Below are positions 9,316-18,041 of a stretch of 64,000 nt of DNA, piece by piece. Position 1 is the stretch's first letter. The number at the start of each line of letters is the position of its first letter. The stretch spans positions 124,001-188,000 of the forward strand of contig JADJMD010000013.1 of assembly GCA_016709765.1 (NCBI GenBank), written 5' to 3'. The DNA comes from Ignavibacteriales bacterium (GTDB lineage Bacteria > Bacteroidota > Ignavibacteria > Ignavibacteriales > Ignavibacteriaceae). The position numbers were made by a program, and so were the translations under genes. A model generated the notes under the pieces. The model was not told where the DNA came from and ran no database searches. It worked only from the letters and a program-made list of their open reading frames with translations.

Positions 9316-10761
9316 ATGTTAAATATGTTAAAATTTTTCAAAATAATTTTTGTTTATTTTCTCTTATCACTCACAGTGATTTATCAATCTAATTCTCAAA
9401 CTCCATCTACTGATAACAATTTTCTTTTACAAAATTTTATTTTATCACTTGAAGGTGGTTTAGCATATGGATCTTCCGACTATAAAAATGCGACACCCGG
9501 TCCTGCTTTTAGAGGCTCAATTGAATATTATCCAATAATTATTCAGAATTCCAGGCTTGGTGTTAAAGCATTTGCAGGTGGCTTAACCCTTAAATTTAAT
9601 GATACAAGAAATTTAATTTCAAGTAACGATGGACTGCGTGATATCCCCGATCATATTTCAACGGACGGAATCCAAATAGGTTCTGGAATTAGTTTTGGTT
9701 ATGCCTTTAATGATTATTTTATCCCTTCTATTACAGTGGGTGGTACATTTCTCAAATTCAGCCCAAAAGATTCAGATGGAAAAATACGCCCATTTAATAA
9801 GGCAGATGTCTATAAAAAAGAGATTATTAGTTTTTATTTTGAGGGTGAATTAAAGATTAAAATATCAGAAAGATTTAGCGTCAATACTCAATTGAGTTAC
9901 TACCCAACATCCTCAGATTATTTGGATGATGTCTCTGCTTCAACAAATAATGATACATACCTAACCGGAATGTTAGGAATTTCATACGCGTTCACCGGCA
10001 ACTTTGATTCTGATGGCGATGGAATAAAAGACAATGTAGATATATGTCCGGATTCTAAAGAAGATTTTGATGGGTTTGAAGATGAAGATGGTTGTCCTGA
10101 TCCCGATAATGACAAAGATGGTATTTTAGATTTACAAGATAAATGTCCGGATCAAGCGGAAGATAAAGATGGATTTGAAGATTGGGATGGCTGCCCTGAT
10201 CTTGATAACGACAAAGATGGTATTTGGGATGTAAATGATAATTGTCCGGATGAAGCAGAAGACATAGATGGCTTTCAGGATGAAGACGGCTGCCCCGACG
10301 TTGATAACGATGGTGATGGAATTCTCGATATAAACGACAAATGTCCTGATCAACCTGAAACAATAAATAATTTTGAAGATGGGGATGGCTGTCCTGATGC
10401 GGCACAGCAAGAAACTTTCTATCAATTTAACCTAAGGGGCGATGATACTTTTAATAATGGTTCGTCAAATTTAACGGAAGCTGCAAAACTTGTTCTTAAT
10501 GAAATTGCCTTTTATATACAAAACCAGCCCAAAAGCAAATGGCGTATAGAGGGTCATATGGATAGTCAGGGATCTTCTTATACTATCAAAAAACTATCTT
10601 ATGACAGAGCAAGATCTGCATATGATTATCTAATAACTCAGGGTGTTTTGGCAGATCAATTAGAAGTATACGGCTTAGGAGATTCATTCCCAATCGGTAA
10701 TAACAATTCTGCAGAAGGAAGAAGTTCTAATAGAAGAATAATGATTATTAGAGAAGATTAA
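9316..10761 (+). CDS. OmpA family outer-membrane protein with thrombospondin type 3 repeats
   Basis: Outer-membrane protein of 481 residues. A signal peptide (MLNMLKFFKIIFVYFLLSLT...) is followed by an eight-strand-like beta-barrel domain (about 35-230), then a calcium-binding linker of thrombospondin type 3 repeats (about 235-355; repeated units such as DSDGDGIKDNVDICPDS, DNDKDGILDLQDKCPDQ and DNDGDGILDINDKCPDQ), and a C-terminal OmpA peptidoglycan-binding domain (about 370-481; IEGHMDSQG and YGLGDSFPIGNN). In this domain the usual GHTD is GHMD and the terminal NRRIMI is kept. It probably tethers the outer membrane to the cell wall. A second ATG three codons in is an alternative start. It is likely monocistronic, with a -7 motif 76 bases upstream. 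Confidence 0.93.
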   Translation: MLNMLKFFKIIFVYFLLSLTVIYQSNSQTPSTDNNFLLQNFILSLEGGLAYGSSDYKNATPGPAFRGSIEYYPIIIQNSRLGVKAFAGGLTLKFNDTRNLISSNDGLRDIPDHISTDGIQIGSGISFGYAFNDYFIPSITVGGTFLKFSPKDSDGKIRPFNKADVYKKEIISFYFEGELKIKISERFSVNTQLSYYPTSSDYLDDVSASTNNDTYLTGMLGISYAFTGNFDSDGDGIKDNVDICPDSKEDFDGFEDEDGCPDPDNDKDGILDLQDKCPDQAEDKDGFEDWDGCPDLDNDKDGIWDVNDNCPDEAEDIDGFQDEDGCPDVDNDGDGILDINDKCPDQPETINNFEDGDGCPDAAQQETFYQFNLRGDDTFNNGSSNLTEAAKLVLNEIAFYIQNQPKSKWRIEGHMDSQGSSYTIKKLSYDRARSAYDYLITQGVLADQLEVYGLGDSFPIGNNNSAEGRSSNRRIMIIRED

Positions 10762-10954
10762 TATTCTCAATAGTTAAATATTAGCCACTTGTATACATGT
10801 CGATAAACTTCCTAACAGAAGTTTTACTTGTAGTTTTTACCTTTCTTTGGTTCTTACCTCAAATTACAGCATTATTTCAAAACTTTTAATAAGGAATGAA
10901 TATTGATAGTTTTAGGTCAAATTATTTTACTTTCAGAATAAAAGAAGTGTAAAA

Positions 10955-11125
10955 ATGAGAGACTCCGCTTTCAGATTACATCAGGGTGAATGGGAAAATT
11001 CAGAAGCAACTGTTAAAAAATCTTCTGAATCAGGGAATGATAACAAGGGAATGATTAAAGCACGTTTGGGTTTTATTTATTTTGTTGTTCTTGTCTCCTC
11101 ACTTATTGTGATTTTCACAAGATAA
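10955..11125 (+). CDS. Small membrane protein, 56 residues, unknown function
   Basis: A short open frame reading MRDSAFRLHQGEWENSEATV, then a polar middle, and a C-terminal hydrophobic helix (about residues 39-54: GFIYFVVLVSSLIVIF) ending in TR. The polar N-terminus with a tail anchor suggests a small single-pass membrane protein. AGAAG lies 9-13 bases before the ATG as a weak ribosome binding site. A 12-bp-stem terminator begins 12 bases after the stop, which supports a real transcript end. I do not recognise the family. Confidence 0.55.
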   Translation: MRDSAFRLHQGEWENSEATVKKSSESGNDNKGMIKARLGFIYFVVLVSSLIVIFTR

Positions 11126-11136
11126 GATTTTAAAAG

Positions 11137-11165
11137 AAAAGCTATAAGGAATACTTATAGCTTTT
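11137..11165. terminator. Bidirectional Rho-independent terminator
   Basis: A 12-bp perfect stem AAAAGCTATAAG/CTTATAGCTTTT with loop GAATA and T-rich flanks on both strands. It ends the small plus-strand gene and overlaps the last codons and stop of the minus-strand acetyltransferase gene, so it also closes the left arm of the polysaccharide locus. Confidence 0.8.
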
Positions 11166-11622
11166 TAATAACTTTTGCAGGTACACCGGCAACAACTGTG
11201 TTTGCTGGTACATCTTTGGTAACAACAGCCCCAGCTCCAACAATGGCGTTCTCGCCAACAGTAACACCACACAATATTGTAGATGATGAACCAACCGAAG
11301 CCCCATTTTTTATAAATGTTTCTACCACAGCCCAATCAGCTTCTGTTTGCATTGTCCCATCAGGATTTGCAGATCGAGGATATTTATCATTAATAAAGGT
11401 TACATTGTGCCCTATAAAAACATTATCCCCAATGTGAACACCTTCGCAGATAAATGTGTGTGAAGAAATTTTAGTGTTCTTACCAACTGAAGCATTTTTT
11501 TGTATTTCTACAAATGTTCCAATCTTTGAATTATCATCAATTGAACAACCATAAAGATTTACAAAATCAAAAATCTTAACGTCTTTACCCAGTTTTACAT
11601 TGTTAATATTTTTCTTTTCCAA
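11155..11622 (-). CDS. Left-handed beta-helix acetyltransferase (WbpD/WlbB-like sugar N-acetyltransferase)
   Basis: 155-residue hexapeptide-repeat acyltransferase. Repeated turns such as VGKNTKI, IGDNVFIGHN and VGENAIVGAGAVVTKDVPAN form the left-handed helix; FINDKYPRSANPDG matches the loop of WbpD/WlbB-type enzymes, which acetylate the 3-amino group of UDP-GlcNAc3NA. It lies 28 bases downstream of a WbpB/WlbA-like dehydrogenase, with a WbpE-like aminotransferase further upstream, which fits the UDP-2,3-diacetamido-2,3-dideoxy-glucuronate pathway. The start appears to be TTG at 11622, since no in-frame ATG precedes the first repeat. A different sugar O- or N-acetyl acceptor cannot be excluded. 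Confidence 0.82.
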   Translation of the reverse strand: MEKKNINNVKLGKDVKIFDFVNLYGCSIDDNSKIGTFVEIQKNASVGKNTKISSHTFICEGVHIGDNVFIGHNVTFINDKYPRSANPDGTMQTEADWAVVETFIKNGASVGSSSTILCGVTVGENAIVGAGAVVTKDVPANTVVAGVPAKVIKKL

Positions 11623-11650
11623 AATTGTTTCCGTGTTATTAGTTGAGTAA

Positions 11651-12664
11651 TTAAAAGTGTACTAATTCCTGTATTTCAACAATTCTTCCCATACCTTTTA
11701 ATGATTTATCACTTGCTTCCAATAGCTTTACAATTTCTAATCCGTCATACCCGTTTGTTAATGGCTGTCTGTTTTCCTTGATCGCATCCAAACATTCGCG
11801 TGCACCTAAAGCAAGTGCTTCTGTTTGATTAACTTTTGGAGAAAACATATCACCGATTCTGTACTGTACAAGAGCTTCATGTATTCCTTCAGGTGATTTA
11901 ATATCAATTCCACTATCATAAACTTTTATCTTTTCAAAATTTTCCATATCATCATAAACTAACATTTTCTTTGAACCGCCAACAATCATTCTTCTTATCT
12001 TAACTGGTGAAATCCAATTAACATGAAAATGTGCAAAACAATTGTCTTCAAAATAAATGCTGATATGTGCAATGTTTTCTTTACCGTTAAAGTTTGCAAT
12101 ACCATTGGCGGAAATAGCTTTTGCCTTTTTGCCCAGAATAAATTGCATAATTGATAAATCGTGTGGAGCTAAATCCCAAATAACATTTACATCTCTCTGG
12201 AATAATCCAAGGTTAATTCTTTCAGAATCAAAGTAAAGAATGTTGCCAAGCTCACCTTTTTCAACAAGTTCTTTCATCTTAAGAACAGCGCCATTATATA
12301 TAAAGGTGTGATCAACAAATATTTTAAGATTTCTAGCTTCAGCAATTTCTACGAGTTCTTCAGCTTCGGCAACACTTGCAGTAAAAGGTTTTTCTACCCA
12401 AATATGTTTTCCATTTTCAAGTGCTTTTTTTGCGATTGGATAATGTGTTGCAACAGGAGTAGCGATAACAATAAGTTCGCACTCACCTTTTAAAACACTT
12501 TCACAATCGTTAGAAACATGAACACTCGGAAATTTTTGCTTAATTACTTTTAGCCTGTCTTCTCTCATATCACAAGCAACTACTTTTTCAACATCAGGCT
12601 GCGATAAGAAATTTCTAACTAAATTTGGACCCCAGTATCCTAAACCTACTATTGCAACTTTCAT
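11651..12664 (-). CDS. Gfo/Idh/MocA family sugar dehydrogenase (WbpB/WlbA-like)
   Basis: NAD(P)-dependent oxidoreductase of 337 residues. Rossmann GLGYWG at 7-12, the family's EKP at 91-93 (lysine 92 catalytic), and WDLAPHDL with aspartate 164 and histidine 168 as the other active-site residues. In the WbpB/WlbA group this enzyme oxidises C3 of UDP-GlcNAcA before transamination. It is 19 bases downstream of the sugar transferase gene and 28 bases upstream of the WbpD-like acetyltransferase, clearly one operon. The UDP-GlcNAc 6-dehydrogenase (WbpA) that should precede it is not in the window. Other Gfo/Idh sugar oxidations are possible, but the neighbourhood makes the WbpB role the best guess. 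Confidence 0.85.
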   Translation of the reverse strand: MKVAIVGLGYWGPNLVRNFLSQPDVEKVVACDMREDRLKVIKQKFPSVHVSNDCESVLKGECELIVIATPVATHYPIAKKALENGKHIWVEKPFTASVAEAEELVEIAEARNLKIFVDHTFIYNGAVLKMKELVEKGELGNILYFDSERINLGLFQRDVNVIWDLAPHDLSIMQFILGKKAKAISANGIANFNGKENIAHISIYFEDNCFAHFHVNWISPVKIRRMIVGGSKKMLVYDDMENFEKIKVYDSGIDIKSPEGIHEALVQYRIGDMFSPKVNQTEALALGARECLDAIKENRQPLTNGYDGLEIVKLLEASDKSLKGMGRIVEIQELVHF

Positions 12665-12682
12665 TGTAAACCTTTTTAAATT

Positions 12683-14125
12683 TTATTTTGCTCCTCTTGA
12701 AAACAACATCACAGGAACTGTCTGGAAGATCAGTTGGATATCGAGCCAAGGGGACATATTATTTATATAATAGAGATCTAAAACTACACTTTCTTCATAT
12801 GTAACTAAACTTCTTCCCCATACTTGCCATACGCCTGTACAACCTGGAATAACGCTTACTCTTCGTTTCTGCCACTCAGGGTAATTTTCAAATTCATAAG
12901 GCAGACAAGGTCTAGGCCCAACAAGACTCATATCCCCTTTGATAACATTGTACAATTGTGGTAACTCATCTAACGAAGTTTTTCTGATTATTTTACCAAT
13001 CTTAGTAACTCGGTTTTCATTTATAACTTTTGTGTCTGAAGCATTTTTATCAGCACCATTTTTCATAAACTCGATCATTTTCTTTTTTCGATCTTCATCT
13101 TCACCGTCTATCTGTTTCATCGATCTGAACTTATAAAAACTAAATTCCTTTCCATCTTTACCTATTCTTGCCTGTTTAAAGAAAATTGGTCCTGGTGAAG
13201 ACAACTTTACAAGAACAGCAATTAATGCAAAGAATGGTGATAGGATTAGTAAGCCGAATGAGGCTGTTATAACATCAGTAATTCGTTTAAGTCCAAGTGT
13301 AAAATTATCATTGTACTGTGGGGCAACATCAATAACCGGAATATCAGTATATTTTTCAGTTTTCAATCTTTGATTAACAACATCAAGCAAGTTTGATGTC
13401 ATTCTGATAGGAACATTTAAAGTTTTACACTGATCAACAATATCAAAAAATCTTTCATAAGATTCGTTATCAACAGCTACTATAAGCTCATCAACTATCC
13501 TGGTTTTAACTATTTTAGGAAGATCTTCTAAATTTCCTAATACTTTTTTTCCGGCAACAACAAAATCACCGATATGTCTTTCTTCATCCACAAATCCAAT
13601 TATGTTTAGTCCTAAAGGATTTTCGTACAGTAATTTAGTGGCTAGAAGTTTACCCGATTTACCATTACCAACAATAACTACATTCCGCTTAAAGCTTGTC
13701 TGACTAAGTTCAACAAATACCCATTTAAGTAATTCAACTCTTATTAAAAACAGCAATCCAACAGAAACAAGAAAGAAGAAAACAAAAAGTAATCTGGAAT
13801 CAAGTATCATTCTTGAATCAAGAATAAAAGATAAAAGTACAATTTGTAATGAACTATAATAGATTGCTTTTAGAATGTGAGTAAAATGTGTTGACCTGTT
13901 TAATATAATATCTAATCTATACAAACCATTGTATTGAAAAATGAGTAGAATTATAAGAGAGATTGTAAAAATTAATAAAAGGATTCCTGGAATTGCTGCG
14001 TAGAATGAAAAGAAATTTGCAGTTGTATCATTTCTTAAAATGAATATTGATACTAAGAAGGAGAATAAAAGAATTGAAAAATCTGCAATTCCGAAAAAGT
14101 ATTTGTATTTGTAATTTTTTTTCAT
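12683..14125 (-). CDS. Polyprenyl-phosphate sugar-1-phosphate transferase (WbaP/EpsE-type initiating enzyme)
   Basis: 480-residue integral membrane enzyme that transfers a sugar-1-phosphate from a nucleotide sugar to undecaprenyl phosphate, starting repeat-unit assembly. Four N-terminal membrane helices (about 10-125), a nucleotide-binding-like CoA_binding_3 domain (about 140-250, VVIVGNGKSGKLLATKLL) and a C-terminal catalytic domain beginning with the reentrant helix (LKRITDVITASFGLLILSP). The catalytic domain has PGPIFFKQARIG, FYKFRSM, KTSLDELPQLYNV and GDMSLVGPRP, all intact. It lies upstream of the dehydrogenase and acetyltransferase genes in the same direction. The sugar specificity cannot be read from the sequence. 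Confidence 0.93.
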   Translation of the reverse strand: MKKNYKYKYFFGIADFSILLFSFLVSIFILRNDTTANFFSFYAAIPGILLLIFTISLIILLIFQYNGLYRLDIILNRSTHFTHILKAIYYSSLQIVLLSFILDSRMILDSRLLFVFFFLVSVGLLFLIRVELLKWVFVELSQTSFKRNVVIVGNGKSGKLLATKLLYENPLGLNIIGFVDEERHIGDFVVAGKKVLGNLEDLPKIVKTRIVDELIVAVDNESYERFFDIVDQCKTLNVPIRMTSNLLDVVNQRLKTEKYTDIPVIDVAPQYNDNFTLGLKRITDVITASFGLLILSPFFALIAVLVKLSSPGPIFFKQARIGKDGKEFSFYKFRSMKQIDGEDEDRKKKMIEFMKNGADKNASDTKVINENRVTKIGKIIRKTSLDELPQLYNVIKGDMSLVGPRPCLPYEFENYPEWQKRRVSVIPGCTGVWQVWGRSLVTYEESVVLDLYYINNMSPWLDIQLIFQTVPVMLFSRGAK

Positions 14126-14322
14126 AGATATAATTGAAATAGTTAAGTTCGGTTAAACTTTCCAGAATTATGCCATTCGCTAAAGTCCTGTTTTATAAGC
14201 GATTTAACACAAAACAGTTCAATTATTATATCAAAATGAGATAGAAAATAGACTAATTGAAATATGAGACAACTAAGAAGTTATTTTGCACTTGAAATAA
14301 ATCTATATGCTGGAGAAAATAA

Positions 14323-14354
14323 TAAAACAGCCCGAAATTATTAATAACTCGGGC
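14323..14354 (-). terminator. Terminator after the aminotransferase gene
   Basis: A stem GCCCGA/TCGGGC (14330-14335 with 14349-14354) with a 13-base AT-rich loop is followed on the minus strand by TGTTTTATT. It lies 28 bases after the aminotransferase stop and may partly separate that gene from the downstream sugar transferase. Nothing else is seen in the remaining sequence up to 14381. Confidence 0.65.
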
Positions 14355-14381
14355 CGTCTGTTAAATCCAGGTTAGATGATC

Positions 14382-15512
14382 TTATTTAAAGAATTCTTTA
14401 ATTTTCCCAACAACATAATTAATTTGTTCATCATTCATTTCAGGGAACATCGGAAGCGATAACCCTGCCTCGGCAATTCTTTCACTATTTGGGAAATCAC
14501 CTTTTTTATATCCTAATCCTTTAAAACATTCCTGCATATGAAGCGGAATTGGATAATGTAAACCAACATTAACTCCCTGCTGAGTTAAGAAATCCTTTAA
14601 CTTATCTCTAAGTTGATTACTTGCTTCAAAACTTCCATCATTTAATTGTATAACATATAAATGATAGACGTGTTTTGCATAACTCATTTCTTTTGGTGTT
14701 ATAACTTTTCCCAACCCTTTTAGACCTTCATTATATTTAGCAGCTACTGCTCTTCTTGCATCAGTCCATTTACTTAAGTGTTTTAGTTTAACACCAAGAA
14801 CAGCACCTTGAATGCCTTCCATTCTGTAATTATGTCCAAAAGAATCGTGATAATATTTTTGTGATTGTCCGTGTTCTCTCAATTTTTTTACACGGTTAAA
14901 AAGTGCTTCATCATTAGTTGTAACAGCTCCGCCTTCGCCATAAGCTCCAAGATTTTTTCCGGGATAATAACTGAAAGAAGCAGCTGCAGATAATCCGCCA
15001 ATTGGCTTTCCTTTGTACTCCGCAAGATGTGCCTGAGCAGCATCTTCCACTAAAATAATTTTGTGTTTTTTTGCAATCTCTTTTAATGGATCAAGATCAG
15101 CACTTTGTCCGTATAGATGAACCGCGACAATAGCTTTTGTTTTACTTGTTATTGCTTCCTCAACCTTTGCCGGATCCATATTATAACTTTCCGGATGACA
15201 ATCAACAAAAACAGGAGTAGCACCACAAAGAGTTGCGCCCCAAGCTGTTGCGATAAAAGTATTTGCAGGAATTATCACTTCATCCCCTGCTGCAATTCCC
15301 AAACCCCAAAGCACTAAATGATTTGCGTCTGTACCTGAACTTGTTCCCAGACAATACTTTACATCCTGCGCAGCGGCAAAATCTTTTTCAAAATTTTGTA
15401 CAGATGCACCTAATATATAGGCTGTATTATCCAGAACATTCTGAATAGCAGAATCAACTTCTGATTTTATTGAATTGTAATTTGCCTTAAGGTCCAAAAA
15501 AGGAATATTCAT
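14382..15512 (-). CDS. DegT/DnrJ/EryC1/StrS aminotransferase (WbpE/WlbC-like)
   Basis: PLP-dependent sugar aminotransferase of 376 residues, normal for the family. The phosphate-binding GTSSGTDAN (56-64), VEDAAQAH (aspartate 157 against the PLP nitrogen) and the Schiff-base lysine 186 in SYYPGKNLGAYGEGG are all present. In the WbpE/WlbC group it aminates C3 of the 3-keto UDP-GlcNAcA made by the neighbouring WbpB-like enzyme, using glutamate. The start ATG at 15512 gives the common MNIPFLDLK opening. It stands alone between a terminator and a 290-base non-coding stretch. A decayed second copy of the 3' end of such a gene lies at 17897-18041. Confidence 0.92.
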   Translation of the reverse strand: MNIPFLDLKANYNSIKSEVDSAIQNVLDNTAYILGASVQNFEKDFAAAQDVKYCLGTSSGTDANHLVLWGLGIAAGDEVIIPANTFIATAWGATLCGATPVFVDCHPESYNMDPAKVEEAITSKTKAIVAVHLYGQSADLDPLKEIAKKHKIILVEDAAQAHLAEYKGKPIGGLSAAASFSYYPGKNLGAYGEGGAVTTNDEALFNRVKKLREHGQSQKYYHDSFGHNYRMEGIQGAVLGVKLKHLSKWTDARRAVAAKYNEGLKGLGKVITPKEMSYAKHVYHLYVIQLNDGSFEASNQLRDKLKDFLTQQGVNVGLHYPIPLHMQECFKGLGYKKGDFPNSERIAEAGLSLPMFPEMNDEQINYVVGKIKEFFK

Positions 15513-15805
15513 TTTTTCTCCATTAGATTTTATTAAGTCGTAAAAAAGATATTAATTGTTCTTATTTGCAGATACGGTTTATTACTTAAAAAAAAATTTA
15601 TTTTTTAATTTATTCCCTAATATCTTGTCGCTGATTAGTCGGTGACAACCAAGTGTGTTTTTATTATTCTTTGCTGTTACTCCTGACTCTAACTTAGACC
15701 TATGTTTATTACAATCGTTTTACTGGTCCAAGGCTAGAATTCTATATATTACAATTTAACTACAACTTTAATGTTAAAATTTTTTTTTGATCCAATATTC
15801 ATTCA

Positions 15806-16741
15806 TTATTTAAAACAATTGCTAATTTTAGCAGAGGAACTTCTGAGATTTAATTTTATAATCTGTTCAATCATAGAATCTAGCGAATAGGACCTAGTCC
15901 AGGATGATTTCAATTTGTCTCCATCTGATATAAATCCAGGATCGATCACGTCTGGACTTAGATCCCGATATTCGGCATTAAGCTTTCGTTGACTTATCTC
16001 TTCAAATCTTTCAGAGATATACTCGTTTAATAGCCCATCACCAACAAGAAGGTAATTTGCCTTATCACCAATCAATGCAGAATTAATTATCAGGTCAATT
16101 GCTTCGTCTATATATAAAATATTTGAAATATGTTCTTTGTTAACCCAAATTTTTTTATTATTAAATGCGCTGTTAAAAAGCTGGGTTAACAACTGTGTTG
16201 GCACTTCTCCAAAAGCTGCTATTGATCCTAATCTCAGGTTAACAACTCTTGTGATTGATTTGTGGAACAATGAATTGAAGTAATTTTCCGCTGTTACTTT
16301 CGAAATACCGTAAGGTGTTAATGGCTTAGGAAGAGTTAATGATGAAACTGGGTTTTCATTTAATTCGCTGAATATTTTAATTGTTGATATGTTTATAAAT
16401 TTTTTTGGTTGTTTTTCTTTCAACCATTCCCAAAAGAATTCATGTAAGTAAATATTTGAATTTATCTCAAAAAGTAATTGTTCTGTAAATGATTTAGTCC
16501 GGTTAACCTGCCAGTGGAAATTGATAATATAATCTGGAACTTCAAGCTTGGTTATATCTTCTTTCTCAAAAATCCTGATAGGATTTACATAAGAATTCCA
16601 TTCAATCCGTTTAGGATTTTCTGGATATCCTTGCAAGATTATAGGAATTACTGTAGCTTTCAACTCTTCCAGACGTTGGCAGATTTCTTTACCTAAACGA
16701 CCGGTAGAGCCTGTAATCAGAAATTTTTTACCTTGTAAAAT
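15806..16741 (-). CDS. NAD-dependent epimerase/dehydratase (extended SDR), apparent ATT start codon
   Basis: SDR-family nucleotide-sugar enzyme. The conserved Rossmann motif TGSTGRLG (residues 10-17) lies upstream of the first ordinary start codon (TTG at 16663), so the gene must begin further up. The in-frame sequence is open to a TAA at 16745-16747, the stop of the preceding gene, and the first plausible initiator is ATT at 16739-16741 with GGGAG six bases before it. This gives 311 residues with serine 119, tyrosine 144 and lysine 148 (TPYGISK) as the catalytic triad. It is coupled to the upstream epimerase gene. The C-terminal half is divergent and the sugar substrate is unknown. A small sequencing error at the start is the alternative to ATT initiation. 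Confidence 0.78.
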   Translation of the reverse strand: MLQGKKFLITGSTGRLGKEICQRLEELKATVIPIILQGYPENPKRIEWNSYVNPIRIFEKEDITKLEVPDYIINFHWQVNRTKSFTEQLLFEINSNIYLHEFFWEWLKEKQPKKFINISTIKIFSELNENPVSSLTLPKPLTPYGISKVTAENYFNSLFHKSITRVVNLRLGSIAAFGEVPTQLLTQLFNSAFNNKKIWVNKEHISNILYIDEAIDLIINSALIGDKANYLLVGDGLLNEYISERFEEISQRKLNAEYRDLSPDVIDPGFISDGDKLKSSWTRSYSLDSMIEQIIKLNLRSSSAKISNCFK

Positions 16742-16744
16742 CTT

Positions 16745-17743
16745 TTACTCCCAACTTCTTAATACTTCTTGTTTTAATAGTTCTTCAGGAGAGTATGGAA
16801 GACTTTTAAACCAAGATATAGTCTTGCTTATACCCTCTTCAAGTGTGGTTTTGGGTAAGTAACCTGTCAGTTCTTCAAAGATAGAATTACCGCCCAGATG
16901 TCTCATAACATCACCGGGACGGGGTTCCTGTTTTTGAATATACACTTTAGGATCAAGTGAAAATTCATTACAAATTGCTTCAGCAATATTTCTTATTGTG
17001 GTTTCTTTACCTGTACAAATATTAATATTTTTGTTAAGACAGGAATTACTACTTGCAACATCCAATATCCCTCTCGCAGCATCTTCTACATAGATAAAGT
17101 CTCTTGTTTGATCACCTTCGCCAAAAATAACCAGAGGCTGTTGGTTCATTGCTCTTACAATCATCTTTGGAATCAATTCTCCCCTATATCCTTGCCAATG
17201 AGAATGCGGGCCATACATATTAAATGGTCTTACCGTGGTCCAGGGTAACCCATAAGTTCTTCCAAAACTGAAAGTATACATATCCTGAGCAACTTTTGAT
17301 GCTGCATAAGGTGTTTCTGGTAGCAGTGGATGTTTTTCATCCATTGGAATATATTGAGCAGTTCCAAAAACTTCTGACGAAGAACAATTGACAAACAGTT
17401 CAATATTACTATCGCGAGCGACATTTAAACAATTTAGTGTCCCATCAACGATAACATCGTTTACTCTTTGTGGTTCTTTAATAGATTGTCGTAAATCAAG
17501 AACTGCAAAATGAAAGACTACCTGTCCATTTTCAAATGCTTTCTTTACGTTATTAATATTAGTTATATCACCTTTTATTACTCTAAGATTAGGATTGTCA
17601 GCAATTTCCTTTAAATGCAAATCTTTGCCGTGCGAGAAGTCATCCAATATTGTCACTTTGTTCCCCTTTTCTAGTAATAATCGAACTAAATGTGAACCAA
17701 GAAATCCAGCTCCGCCCGTAACAACAATATGTTTATTCTGCAA
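16745..17743 (-). CDS. NAD-dependent nucleotide-sugar epimerase/dehydratase (extended SDR)
   Basis: 332-residue extended SDR enzyme acting on a nucleotide sugar. TGGAGFLG (9-16) binds NAD, CSSSEVFG holds the catalytic serine (about 122), and PYAASK gives tyrosine 146 and lysine 150. TVRPFNMYGPHSHWQGYRGE is typical of UDP-glucose 4-epimerase, UDP-xylose synthase and GDP-mannose 4,6-dehydratase relatives. It ends four bases before the ATT of the second SDR gene, so the two probably act in sequence on one sugar precursor. The start ATG at 17743 has AAGGAG about ten bases upstream. The exact reaction (4-epimerisation, dehydration or decarboxylation) is not decidable here. Confidence 0.9.
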   Translation of the reverse strand: MQNKHIVVTGGAGFLGSHLVRLLLEKGNKVTILDDFSHGKDLHLKEIADNPNLRVIKGDITNINNVKKAFENGQVVFHFAVLDLRQSIKEPQRVNDVIVDGTLNCLNVARDSNIELFVNCSSSEVFGTAQYIPMDEKHPLLPETPYAASKVAQDMYTFSFGRTYGLPWTTVRPFNMYGPHSHWQGYRGELIPKMIVRAMNQQPLVIFGEGDQTRDFIYVEDAARGILDVASSNSCLNKNINICTGKETTIRNIAEAICNEFSLDPKVYIQKQEPRPGDVMRHLGGNSIFEELTGYLPKTTLEEGISKTISWFKSLPYSPEELLKQEVLRSWE

Positions 17744-17896
17744 ATTTATTTCTCCTTCTAATTAAGTAATGTATATTTATTCGCCAAAATTTTTTATAAA
17801 CGCTCTTATTAAATATCAATTTATTTAGTATTAAACTTAGTATATCATTAATTAATAACAAATATAAATTCTAAATAATTTAAATATAAAAATGAA

Positions 17897-18041
17897 TTAA
17901 AAAATTATGAAAAATTTCTTGTGAAAGAACTCCTTGATTTTAAAAGCAATGTATTCAATCTGCTCGTCTTTAAGTTCGGCGAACATAGGCAGAGATAAGC
18001 CAGATCGAGCTAAATCTTCCGTAATTGGAAAATCACCTTAA
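17897..18041 (-). pseudogene. Remnant of the 3' end of a second DegT-family aminotransferase gene
   Basis: On the minus strand this stretch reads GDFPITEDLARSGLSLPMFA, then ELKDEQIEYIAFKIKEFFHK and a stop, closely matching the C-terminus of the aminotransferase at 14382-15512 (GDFPNSERIAEAGLSLPMFP ... KIKEFF). No upstream coding sequence of that gene remains; AT-rich non-coding DNA follows. It is either the scar of a deleted paralogue or of a past duplication in this divergent intergenic region. Confidence 0.8.

Noticed and set aside
10055..10425. Two open frames antisense to the OmpA gene
   Set aside because: They arise from the repetitive, aspartate-rich calcium-binding repeats read in reverse.
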